From contig JAGPYM010000013.1 of the NCBI GenBank assembly GCA_020736575.1, positions 372,001 through 436,000 on the forward strand: 64,000 nucleotides of DNA. The letters run 5' to 3'. Source of the DNA: Thelonectria olida (taxonomy: Eukaryota > Ascomycota > Sordariomycetes > Hypocreales > Nectriaceae). Below, one piece after another: positions 21,309 to 31,183 of the stretch. The translations under genes and the position numbers were made by a program. The notes under the pieces are model-generated. The model ran no database searches, was not told where the DNA came from, and was given only the letters and a program-made list of their open reading frames with translations. The number at the start of each line of letters is the position of its first letter. Position 1 is the first letter of the stretch.

Positions 21309-22377
21309 TGGGACAGTTTGATGATTGTCCGGGTGTTGAATACTGCGCTATATAATGTAAATTTGGTGTAATTATGGCGGAGCGGATATGGAACTCGGAT
21401 CCCTTTTGGATGTTATCATGTACACGCATAACTTACACAATACCACTACTATTACTACTATTTAGTTGAGCATGTTTCCTATTTATTAAGTGTAAGGAGC
21501 TAAGGGAAGGTCGGGCGCCGAGGGCGCGCCGAGCCTTTACCGTGCCCTGATTAGCTGTAGTGCGATGCAGTCTCGCAACGAGTTGCGAGAATTGGTTGAT
21601 CTTTTTGGCTCTGCTGGATAGGTTGGTCTATCGACGGGTCAGTCACATCGCGCTAACCCTTACGGAGTACAATACCTATTTATCAAGTTCAAATTAAAAT
21701 AAAGATATAGACTATATTTAATTTTATTAAGAGTTAATATACTAAATGAGCTTAGGGTTTATATTATAGCAATTCAGACTATTAAACAGAGCTAACTGAA
21801 AGCCATTTGCGCTCGACCCGATACAACTTCCATGCCTTACATATGCCGGGGAACCCTTCAGGTAGAAGACTCGGAGCCGCAGGTCCAACTAACTTATGTC
21901 CCGGCTGTCCTCTGTCGAAAGGCACAGCCCGGCCCTCTTGCGGTCAGGGGTATTAGAAAGCCAGACACTTTTAGAGTTAACCCGCTTTCTGTGTTTATCC
22001 CCCTTTCCATCTTACATCTTGGTCCATTATTCACTTGTGCATCTCTCAGTCAGCCTACGCAACATGGCCAACTCGATCCATTTCCCTGCAACCAAACACT
22101 CCAAACCACTACCATCTCAGAACAAAACAAACACAGTATTCATTCCCAAACTCTCAAAAGCCCAGCCTACAGAGACATTCTGCTGGCATAATCAGCAGCC
22201 AAGGCGGCCTGGGTTTCTCCCATCAATCATCTCAATGCGGGTGGCAGCAGATACGTCGCCCCCCAGGTTGGCGCGAAGTTGGTAGTCATTCTCGACAACT
22301 ACTTTCCGTGTAAAGAACCTATGAAGTCGATTGAGTTCCCATTCTTACAGCCAAAGTCGTCGATAATCCCCAGCAAT
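21309..22377. other. Non-coding block, possible decayed mobile-element remnant
   Basis: An AT-rich core (about 21670-21780, runs of TTAATTTTATTAAG type) lies next to GC-rich stretches (GGGCGCCGAGGGCGCGCC near 21515) and a perfect hairpin (21571-21590). This mixed composition differs from neighbouring intergenic DNA and resembles an old transposon remnant, but I found no terminal repeats, transposase or target-site duplication, so the origin is only a suspicion. Confidence 0.3.
21571..21590. repeat. Perfect 9-bp stem hairpin
   Basis: TCTCGCAAC-GA-GTTGCGAGA folds with a 2-nt loop. Short perfect GC-rich hairpins occur near Helitron 3' ends and in other elements, but no CTRR end is seen nearby. 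Confidence 0.6.
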
Positions 22378-23655
22378 TTAGAAGGTAACAGGTCGATCTC
22401 GCATGAAAGTTCTGGTGTTGTCAAATCTGGAGCTCACAAGCTGCCAAAGTCGTCGAATCCTGTTCGCCTTGATTGTCTCCAACTCTGAATAGTCCTCGAC
22501 TCTCTCCCAATTGTGGTAGTAACGATCGGGTGATGTGTCTTCCTGGCCAGGTCTGATGATCCAGATACGGATAGCTGCATCTGGGAAATAATCCCGGTGC
22601 TCCAGACCCATTGCAAGGTATTCTGAGACCTCCCAGTATGCCAGAGGAGTGAATTCGACCATTCCAGTGCTGGTGTGGTATCGAAAACCGGCCCAGTTGC
22701 CACCAATGGCGGTTGGCCCAACATGGTAGCCGATGTTGGCGATACGAGGGACGAATTTCCAGACATCATAGCCATAGCGATCATCGTCGAGAGCGTCCTA
22801 CAACTCGTACTCTTTTCGGGCTAGGTAGAAGGCTGAGAAATCCGTGGAGAAATCCTCGCCGTGAAACTCGGTCCACTCGAGCCCAGTGTCACCTCGGATA
22901 CGTGGGCCTGCGGCGGGCGGTTGAATGTCGTAATCACCATCCAGATTCCACATGTTGTCTGGCATCAGAGGAACCTGTCCTCTTTCGTAGGGGACCTCGA
23001 CATCCGGGATCCAAAACTCAAACCCGAGAATCTCAGGAAGCATGATGTACTCCTTGACATCTGGAAACGGGCGAAGGTCCATTCCCCTAATAGGGGCCTC
23101 ATCAGTAGTGGCGAGGTCGAATGGCGCAGCATTCTCCAAGTCCGGCATTGTGAAGGTTGATACAATCTTGCGGAAATCGATGGTTGGCAAATTGTCGGTG
23201 GGATTAATGGCCCATGGAAACTTGAGATCATGTGTGAGATAGGTATCTCGGACTGGGTTCATCCGAATAGTTACAAGGGGCCAATCCGTCAACGTGATTG
23301 ACTTGAATGTGACTGTTGTCTTCTTAAGAGGCTCGCGCATTTCGTAATTGACCTGACCAATCGCAAGAGTATCTGGTCTCAGCTTGTCGGTTTTGTAGTT
23401 AGATAAGATGTCGATTACAGAGGGGAGAGTCGCCTCTTCCACGATCATTCTTCTGAGCTCAGGAGGGAGCTTGTTGAATATTGTGAACTTCTCAAGGGGG
23501 GCTGCCGAGGTGCCTTGGTTATCAAGGTCTTGTTGATGCACCATCTCGGTCTCGGTAGCATCATTGTTCTTGATCTCAAGAGAATCGTTAACCTCGGGAG
23601 AATGATTGATCTCGGGAACATCGCTGATCTCGGAAGCATCGTTGGTGTTCTCCAT
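22378..23655 (-). pseudogene. 2EXR-domain protein gene split by one in-frame stop
   Basis: The frame opens at ATG 23655 and runs 285 codons to TAG at 22800-22798, then continues in the same frame without any other stop for 139 codons to 22378. The whole would be about 425 aa. The N-terminus is an acidic Asn/Glu repeat-like stretch (SEISDVPEINHSPEVND), followed by the 2EXR/F-box-like motif FTIFNKLPPELRRMIVEEA (about 57-75) common in fungal proteins of unknown function. Around the stop the text reads ARKEYEL*DALDDDRYGYDVWKFVP, clearly continuous protein, and beyond it is GNWAGFRYHTSTGMVEFTPL. It is either a recently killed gene or one read through; a functional 285-aa truncation is also possible. 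No molecular function is known for this family. Confidence 0.7.
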
Positions 23656-25238
23656 CTTGTCAAGAGTTGTCGCTTGGGCACCAAAAGCAGAGACGGGGTG
23701 ATGTGCTTGGAAAGAATGTTGAGTCGATGCGAACTCAAGTGTCGAACGACTGGAGGAGGCTGCGTTGATAATACGAGTTAGCCTTGCCGGTTGATTCAGG
23801 GGTTGGGATGATATCTCGAAGAGAGCGGATTCTGTTTCTCAGATGCGAACTTGAGCAGGGTTTGCTTACTTGGTCTGTTTTAGAGATGAAGAATAGCTGA
23901 AAGCGCGATGGAGGTTGCTGTTGATGTGGTCATGTCACTCTGTGGATGAAAGCATCGGCAAGGGAAGTGAGAAATGCCGTCAGGCAGTGTCAAGGTTGAC
24001 TGAAAGGCCTGGTCGGGTTGAGAGATGGCCACTAGGAGGCCAAGACGCTCTTGAAGAAGATCAAGATGTCTGAGGGGGGTCGATGTAACTCAGGAAGAAA
24101 TCAAAATATGTTGTTTGGGTTGGTTTTTGGCCACAGTAGAGAAGTGATGATAATGGTGGGAGAAGAAAAGCGAGGAGAGAAAACGCGAGAGAGAGAGACG
24201 TTGAAGACGAGAGGGATGGCGTGTGTTCATTGGGACGCGAGGGGCAACGCAGGCAAACAAACAACAGAGAGGTTGACCCAGGGTGCCTATGAAGTCATGG
24301 ACTGAGTGGTGAGGCTATGGGTCAGTCACAGAAGGTCTAGAGCCAATGGTTTGTCTGCTCTGGGGGAGAGTCTGAGGTTCAGGGGGGCGCAACATAGGTA
24401 GTCAGCCTTGCCCCAGAGGTGTTGGGCAATGCTGGATCAAAGAGAGGCAATAATGCCTACTGAGTAGCTCCTATTCTCACCTTAATCATCACTGAGCTTG
24501 ACATCTCTTCAGTCTATAGCCAAGTGTTTGAGTGTTCACAATAGGTAGACTCGTCTCCTAACACTGGTGGCACTCCCATCAACTCGGGAGAAATAAACAA
24601 CTAATATCCATTATATGTAAAGTTTATAGTCTTTTTTCAAACACCCAGAGACGAATATGGCCGTCATTGAAGTGTATGGGTTTCAAGTTGATGTTCTGGG
24701 CGCCCACACTCCCAGTAAGATGGCGTTCTAGACACAAGCCGGTGCACTTCCGGCCTGTCCAACTGGTGAAATGCAAGAAACAGTCATCCCTCATCTACCA
24801 TGTTCCAAGCCGTATGAATCCGACAGATGATGACTAAAATAGCCACCTACATACCTGCCCAGGACAGAACATGACTGTACCTTCCCTCGGAACATGGGGC
24901 AACTGCGACCCGGACACTCACACCCACCCTATCGCACACGCTTTTGGGCCAGTGAATGGCTTCACTATTTTCCCTATTTCAAAGCACCATCCCCGTAAGA
25001 TGTCTGCCTTACGGTTCCCTCCAGGCCCCTCTCTCGTTGTCGGGTGGCTTGCAACGACCTTGGCCAATCGCGGCCCGAGTTAACATCGCGCAGCCGTCTG
25101 CCTAATAAGCTCACACTGAAGCCTCCTCGGCTTACAACTCCATTTAAAACCGTGCAAAGAACAACTGCCAACAACAACAACAACAACATTTTCGACTTTT
25201 CTGCACCACCTCACTTCTCTAAAGCTGCTTCCACAGCC
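23656..25238. other. Intergenic, 1.6 kb without supported genes
   Basis: The promoters of the 2EXR gene (minus) and the metallophosphoesterase (plus) lie here. A purine-rich stretch around 24130-24200 gives chance open frames. No tRNA, repeat array or coding feature was recognised. Confidence 0.35.
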
Positions 25239-26294
25239 ATGTCAACGACATCAACACCCACCATCAAGACCAGGTTTCTCATCATCTCCGACACTCACGG
25301 CACGAAGCCAAAGCCGAACCCCGGCACAGATCCATCCAACCAAGACGGAGTCGGTCCGGGCGACATCAAGGCCTCGGAACAAGAGTACATCACTTTCCAA
25401 GATCCGCTGCCCGAAGCTGATGTCGTTCTCCATTGTGGCGACTTGACCAAGCACTCCCGTCTTCGTGAATTCAAAGACACCTTCGACTGGCTGCGCGCCG
25501 TTCGCGCCCCCCTCAAGCTCGTCATTGCCGGTAATCACGACTTTGCTTTGGATGAAGAATACTACTATCGCGCCTGGGATGGAAAACCTGCCACCGTCGC
25601 CGGTGTCCGAAGCATTATCAAGGAGGCTGCAGCCGATGGCGTTTACTACTTGGACGAGGGCACCTACGACTTCAATCTTCAGAACGGCGCCCGGTTGAGC
25701 ATCTATGCGAGCCAGTGTACGCCTTCATTTGGAGGCTGGGCCTTTCAGTATACCGGCAGCCATGATTTCAACATCCCACCTGGCGTCGACGTCGCCATGA
25801 CTCACGGCCCGCCGCTGGGCGTAAATGACTTTGCACTCCTGGGGGGCACAAACGCCGGCTGCCCCGATCTCTTCCGCGCCGTCCATCGTGCCAGACCCAA
25901 GATTCACTGCTTCGGTCACATCCACGAGGCATGGGGTGCCATGTTGGCGAGCTGGAATGACGACAACGAAGGACCCGTCTGCTTCACAAAGTCAATCGAT
26001 CTGGCTACATCGCAGAGTTTAACACTGGAACACCTGGGCATGCAACCAACATGGCGCCTCGCCGAGCAGGAGGAAGACAAAGTCCATATGAAAATGCTCG
26101 AGGCTACCTGCAAGCCAGGCGGGATATCTGTCGATCTCACCCAAGGGCCCACCAAACTCGTCAATGAGAAGCAGACTCTGTTCGTGAACGCGGCAACTAT
26201 GACGAGGCGTTATCGAGCAAACCAGCCAGGGTGGTTAGTTGACATCGACTTAAAACGGACCGACGAGACCAGTGCGATGGATTTGGGACAGTGA
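25239..26294 (+). CDS. Calcineurin-like metallophosphoesterase
   Basis: A single exon of 351 aa. All metal-site motifs of the metallophosphoesterase fold are present in order: ISDTHG (16-21), VVLHCGDLT, VIAGNHDFALD, AMTHGPP and CFGHIHEAWG. The spacing and the short size match the MPPED/UPF0046 group (class III-type phosphoesterases) rather than protein phosphatases; biochemical substrates in fungi are not established. No signal peptide or membrane segment. The frame is open upstream to 25044, but that part is Asn/Pro-rich leader-like text without a good ATG; the ATG at 25239 (GCCATGTC) is directly followed by conserved sequence. Confidence 0.9.
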   Translation: MSTTSTPTIKTRFLIISDTHGTKPKPNPGTDPSNQDGVGPGDIKASEQEYITFQDPLPEADVVLHCGDLTKHSRLREFKDTFDWLRAVRAPLKLVIAGNHDFALDEEYYYRAWDGKPATVAGVRSIIKEAAADGVYYLDEGTYDFNLQNGARLSIYASQCTPSFGGWAFQYTGSHDFNIPPGVDVAMTHGPPLGVNDFALLGGTNAGCPDLFRAVHRARPKIHCFGHIHEAWGAMLASWNDDNEGPVCFTKSIDLATSQSLTLEHLGMQPTWRLAEQEEDKVHMKMLEATCKPGGISVDLTQGPTKLVNEKQTLFVNAATMTRRYRANQPGWLVDIDLKRTDETSAMDLGQ

Positions 26295-26668
26295 ATAGAC
26301 AGGCAGGATCGCATCATGTACGGGTACGGAGTCAAGGAACATGACATTTCAAGGATTTGGGCACACAGAGTATAGGTTGCTCGATCCAAGTTCGAGCAAA
26401 GGCGTTTGATGATTACATTTTTTTCGGCTGCAATTAAAATAGTTGTTGGTGGCCAGCAAAAATAAACCCTTTTGCGCCACATTCAGCCGTTCAAGAAGCT
26501 GTCGTATCCCATAGCATCCATCTCTTTTTTCGTGTAATATGTCATTAAAATCCCCTCCTGGTGGAAAAAACAATTGCAAACCCAAGACCAAGTCTTCCTT
26601 TTCGAGAAGCAAATCCACGTCCACTCAGATCCTTTCAAACAACGGGAAAACATTTCACTGGTGCCAGC
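26295..26668. other. Intergenic between convergent genes
   Basis: A 374-bp spacer that contains the 3' ends of the metallophosphoesterase and CFEM genes. Nothing else seen. Confidence 0.4.
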
Positions 26669-27363
26669 TTACAGAGCAAGCGCGGCGGCAAAGACGGCAA
26701 GCAAGGCACCGACAGCAGGGCCGGCAACAGACGCGGCGTTGTCGGTCGAGCTCGGCACCGACGAGGACCCCGTGGCAGTCGACTCGGACCCGGAGCCGGA
26801 CTCGTTGCCCGTCTCCGTCTCCGTCTCCGTCTCCGTCTCGGAAGCGCCGCTGGTCTTGGTCTTTGTCGCGGTGCTGTTGGACGCAGGCGTGGTGAGGACG
26901 TTTCCGGGGGTGCTGGGGACCTTGACGGTGGTGGCGACGACGGTCTTTGTGATGGCAGGGGTGGTGGCGACGGCCGAGGCAGAGTACGCGGCGCACGCGG
27001 CGCCGGCGGCTTCTTGGGCGCGGTTGAGCTCGTTGGCGCTGCACTTCTTGAGCAGGCAGGGCGAGACGACGGAGACGAGCTTCTCTTGGGTTGCGGTGCT
27101 GCACTGGCAGGCCGTGTCGTCGAGGTCGCAACCGACCTCGGGGATGGCTTCTTTGAGACAGGGGACCTGGTGAGGGTTGGTTAGTAAATGTATTTAAATA
27201 GGGGGGGTAATGAATGAGGGGATATATTGAGTTTGGTGAGGTATGAAGTCGTGGTGTTGTGTTGTGGTGAGGGTGTTTGACTTACAGCACAGTCGGGAAT
27301 GCCGTCGAGGTTGATGGCGGCGACGGAGCCGAGAGCAGCGAGAGCGAGGAAGACAGCCTTCAT
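26669..27363 (-). CDS. CFEM-domain GPI-anchored cell-surface protein
   Basis: Two exons (27363..27286 and 27166..26669) with a 119-nt intron give 191 aa. A signal peptide (MKAVFLALAALGSVAA) leads into a CFEM domain with eight cysteines: IPDCAVPCLKEAIPEVGC, ACQCS, VSPCLLKKC and AGAACAAY. CFEM proteins are fungal surface or secreted proteins; some bind haem or act in adhesion and virulence, but no role can be assigned here. A Ser/Thr-rich linker with a Glu-Thr repeat follows, then a hydrophobic tail (VAGPAVGALLAVFAAALAL) typical of a GPI signal; the likely anchor site is in the SSTDNAAS stretch. GPI2, an anchor-biosynthesis gene, lies 2.4 kb away. The splice joins Ala26 directly to Val-Pro-Cys. 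Confidence 0.93.
26811..26840 (-). repeat. In-frame hexanucleotide microsatellite coding (Glu-Thr)n
   Basis: Four GTCTCC units plus one GTCTCG on the plus strand encode an alternating Glu-Thr run in the CFEM protein linker. Copy-number changes would keep frame and alter linker length. Confidence 0.8.
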
Positions 27364-29766
27364 TTTGCCTGTCTTGATTTTCCCTTTGCGAATTGCTACT
27401 CGAGCGAAAAGTGTCGGCCTTTGAAACGACTGTGGGTATAGATGCAGTGCAACGGTGGTGAGTGAGGAAGCAAAAGAATCGCTCAAAAACCAGAAACGCA
27501 GGCTCGGAGGGCCGTCAGAGGGGTCTTTATACATGCAGGTTTGTTTGTTTGCACGACCTCTCAGACAGGGCCTGTTGATTGATCGGAGCTAATACCCCAG
27601 AAGAGCATCATGCTTCCAGCCCGGCAGCCAGCATGCTGCACGAAGCAGTCATGCTGTCTTCGCTTGGCTTGTCAGCAAGCCGGCGGCGGCGAGCCTTCTC
27701 TCGTCTCCCCATTTCTCGGCTGGTCGGTGCTTGTTGGGGGGGGAAACGTGGAACAAGGAACAGGGGCCAGGGTCAAGGGGAGCCGCGGTGTGGGTGGCCA
27801 TGTTCGGTGAGGCTGCTTGGTAGGGTTTCTGTTGTGTATTGGTTTACGGGAGAGCATGTTCGAGCAATTGTTCACTTCGCAATAGGTGGTTCGAAAAGGT
27901 CTGCAGGCTGGGTGTAGGTTCGCTTCTCAACTGTTGCCGGTTGAAGAAGGTCGAGTTCTGTCTTGTGGATGGAAGCAGACTCCGCGATAGCCTCAGGCGG
28001 GCAGGCCTTGCCGATCCGGCTGGGCATGAGCTGAATGAGAGGTATCCGTACCTGTACATAGACAGGTACATGAGTTACATGCAAGGGTCGAGACATCGGT
28101 AGGCCATGTTTCCCCCGTCCAACGCATCATCTCAGAATTGGGGGCCAAAGAGCGCCGTCCTGTCAGGGCCACGATGGATCTTGGCCGGGTTTGGTTGGAC
28201 GGAGGGTGTCCTGACAACAGCCATTTTCCGTTGACTAAACCTGAGCTTGAGCTTGAGGGTGAATTGAGTGTTGGGGTTGGTTAGGTCGGGTTGGGTTTGG
28301 CGGGCTTTGACCTCTCTGGTCTGCGAGGATGGAGGGAGGGGGTCACATCACATCAGCTCGGACCGCGGGCCGTCATTGGGGCCAGGACAACGGCAGAGCA
28401 ACGAGGAGTTAATTATCCCATCCTCTGAGGCGTTTACACGTCTCGAGGGCCGTAGCCCTGGCAAACAAGCGTTCGTGGAAGAACTGGGAAGCCTAACTAG
28501 GGTGCTGGAGAGTTAATACATTTGTTTATTTGAGCAACCGTATAGACAGAATGGGTGGGAAATCAGCCCTAGTCGGCCATCATGGGGAACAAGACCAGGA
28601 ACGCAATCCTTTTGGCAGCGAACATCAAGCCATCGACCGCACCACGGACCAGAAACTGGCGATACGCTCTTCCACGGACGAACCATTCAACTGAAATGTG
28701 CCGAGATTGGTTTCACAAGGCTGCTAGCGAATTCTTATTCGCATTGCAGCCGAGAATGATGATTTCTTTTGGTATTCACCCCAAAACCGCAGTCATCATA
28801 CATGACTTGCTTCATCTCAACATCATCTACGAATAGAGTTCAGGTACGACTGCTGTCTCTCGGACGGGAGGCGCGCCCAAAGTCTCCCTTCTCGCTGGCA
28901 CGCGCTGCAGGCCCGTCCGTCATGCAATGCACCTCTCCCACAACACGGCCGCTTGGCATCAAACCCGTTCACTCTGGCCAATGGAGCGCCTCCAGCGAGG
29001 GCGACAAGTCAATAACCCGCCGCGGAATACGAGGACAAGGATGACGGGCAGCGGCATCTGCATGCAAACATGCGGGCGGTGACGGGGACTCGAGAGAATG
29101 TAGCAGTACCTATTCATGAAATCATGTTGACGTTGAACAAAAGCCTTGTCAAGTATCAGATTTTGTCTTGTTGTTGTCTTGGTGATGCTGTTCTTCCCCC
29201 TCCCGCTTACCATCGCCCGTCCCGTGGCCCACGTCTTCCCTGATTTGTTTCCCAACAGGTCATCAATTGAGTGGTTGCACTGGTTTGATTGCCGTGAGAC
29301 AAAATCCATCGAGTACCCAGTAGTTTATTCTCGTACTTTAATTATCCCACTCGCGGTATCACCATTACCTGGCCTGTTACACAGCTCCCTCCAGTCTGCA
29401 TCTCATCAAACGCAGTCGCACAACCCTGGCGGCCTCCAACGAGACGAGCTGATGTGTCTTGACTCTTGGCATCCGCCAGAGACAATCCTCAAATGCGGCT
29501 GAATGTCATAGTGTGCATGCGAGCTCGTGTTCTTAGCCCAATGAGTGTGTGGATGACGCGTCAAACGGACGAACCGACCTACCCTACACACAGAGCGGAC
29601 CGGATCGGAGTCGAGACGTTAGCCCCCGCAGATTAGATCGGATAATGTCAGATACAGGCCTCAAAGTAAAGACATCATGTACAACACACCAATTCCCTTC
29701 GTAACGCCTGTCATAATAGCGCTGTGGCATTCAGATACATTACATTAGGCTGTTGCATAGAATACG
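27364..29766. other. 2.4-kb region without supported genes
   Basis: It holds the CFEM promoter and the 3' side of GPI2. Scattered open frames of 60-120 codons lack protein-like motifs and overlap on both strands. A G/T-rich segment (about 28255-28315) contains repeated TTGGGTT/TTGGTTA words. No RNA gene recognised. Confidence 0.35.
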
Positions 29767-31183
29767 CTATGAATCGTCGTCCCATCGAGGCCTGCTCATA
29801 ATGATGGGTCGTGCTGGATCCCATGGTCCTCGTATCTCGTTCTTGTACTTTTGCAATCCTATTAGCCACCAACTACATCCTCCCGTCGCCAACACGGCGA
29901 TCAAGAATGCCACCACCATGCCCACGAAGCCGCTCTTCCAAGGCCAACCGCCTGTGGACCCTGCATCACCTAGAATCAAGCCAACTCCTAGCCCTGCCCC
30001 GAGAACCAGAAGGATGGCTGACAGCACGTGGATTTTCCAGCTACGGTGGCGAACGTAGCGTCGGAACACCGGGAACAACCCAAAAACCTCGATACTGAAG
30101 AGAGTCAAACTGAACACTTCCTTAGTTGATGGCAACCGACTGGCCAGCACCGTTGAAGCCATGAGTGCTGCGTTAGTTGACAACGAAGCAGGGAACTTGG
30201 CGCCCACGCCACCAGAGTAATCAAACGAGAAGATGTTGATAGCAAGCAGCCAAAAGGCCATTGCCCAGATGCTGTCGCTGGACGTAGATCTCGTCAGGGA
30301 TTTGAGGATGGGGCTTAGACCTAGGAGCGTGCAGTAGATGAGAAGAGCTGACTTGATGGTTTCAGCCCTTTGATGGAGGCGATTCTCCTCTGGAAAGGGA
30401 GATGGAAGTTCGGGTAGATATTCCTGGCTGGTTCGAGGCGTGTGAGACATGCTGGCACCGCTATGCGACACTAGAGATGTCGTTGATAAAGACTGAGGCC
30501 GCTTGACCGTCGCGTGTAGGTTTGTCGTCGAACTTGCGGCTGATGGCGCCAACGAAGGACCAGCAGTCGACGGTGCTGAGTCAACTCGCAACGGAGGAGG
30601 GCGCCGAATACTGCCTGCGCGACCCGTCCGTCTCATACTTCCAGACCTGCCCGTGACGGTAGCACCAGCGCCACCCAGCTCGTCCTGGTCCTCCCCTGCA
30701 GACAACCAGCGTTCCCAGAGAATCCATCCGACAAAGGTAGCGCCGCTGCTCCAACTCGTAACTGACATGGGCGAGACGCGCTCTTGGAAGATGGCGACAA
30801 AGCAGACAATGAATATTGTAACGGAGCAGACATGTTGGAGGATGACGGTTGAATCAGCCACGAGCGGCCAGAAGTCGTACGGTTTCAATTGCGGGTTTCG
30901 TTGTAGGTTTTCGAGAAAGGTGGCTTGGTCAGTGTAATTGTCTGGATCTGAGATGACTGTCAGTCGCTTGAACTTGTTTTTCTCCCAAAAAAAAGGGGTG
31001 AGTCGTACATGATTGCTTCACCCACATCAGCTTCTTCCATGGGCGCCTGCGTCTTCGACTCCTACTCCGTTCCCTCCGACGTGGGGGAGAAACAAATGCA
31101 TCGTCAGGAGAGAGGTGTGAGCGACCGAAGGCGTGAGCATTGAGCGAAGGGAACGAGGTCTCGTCGTCGGTGGGTGAAGGCAT
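29767..31183 (-). CDS. gpi2: GPI-GlcNAc transferase subunit Gpi2 (PIG-C)
   Basis: Two exons (31183..31009 and 30947..29767) give 451 aa. Gpi2/PIG-C is a membrane subunit of the ER complex that adds GlcNAc to phosphatidylinositol, the first step of GPI-anchor synthesis. The N-terminus is basic (RRRERSRSRRRRRPWKKLMWVKQS), then the splice yields YPDNYTDQATFLENLQRNP, a hallmark start of the family. Several hydrophobic segments follow, with SYSGG-type signature FDYSGGVGAKFPASLSTNAALMASTVLASRL and the late segments LFPVFRRYVRHRSWK and LATGGCSWWLIGLQKYKNEIRGPWDPA. A Ser/Pro-rich loop of about 100 residues separates the second and third membrane segments. The first ATG was taken at 31183. Confidence 0.93.

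Noticed and set aside
24051..24305. 84-codon purine-rich frame
   Set aside because: Low-complexity Arg/Glu/Gly text from a purine tract, no conserved look.
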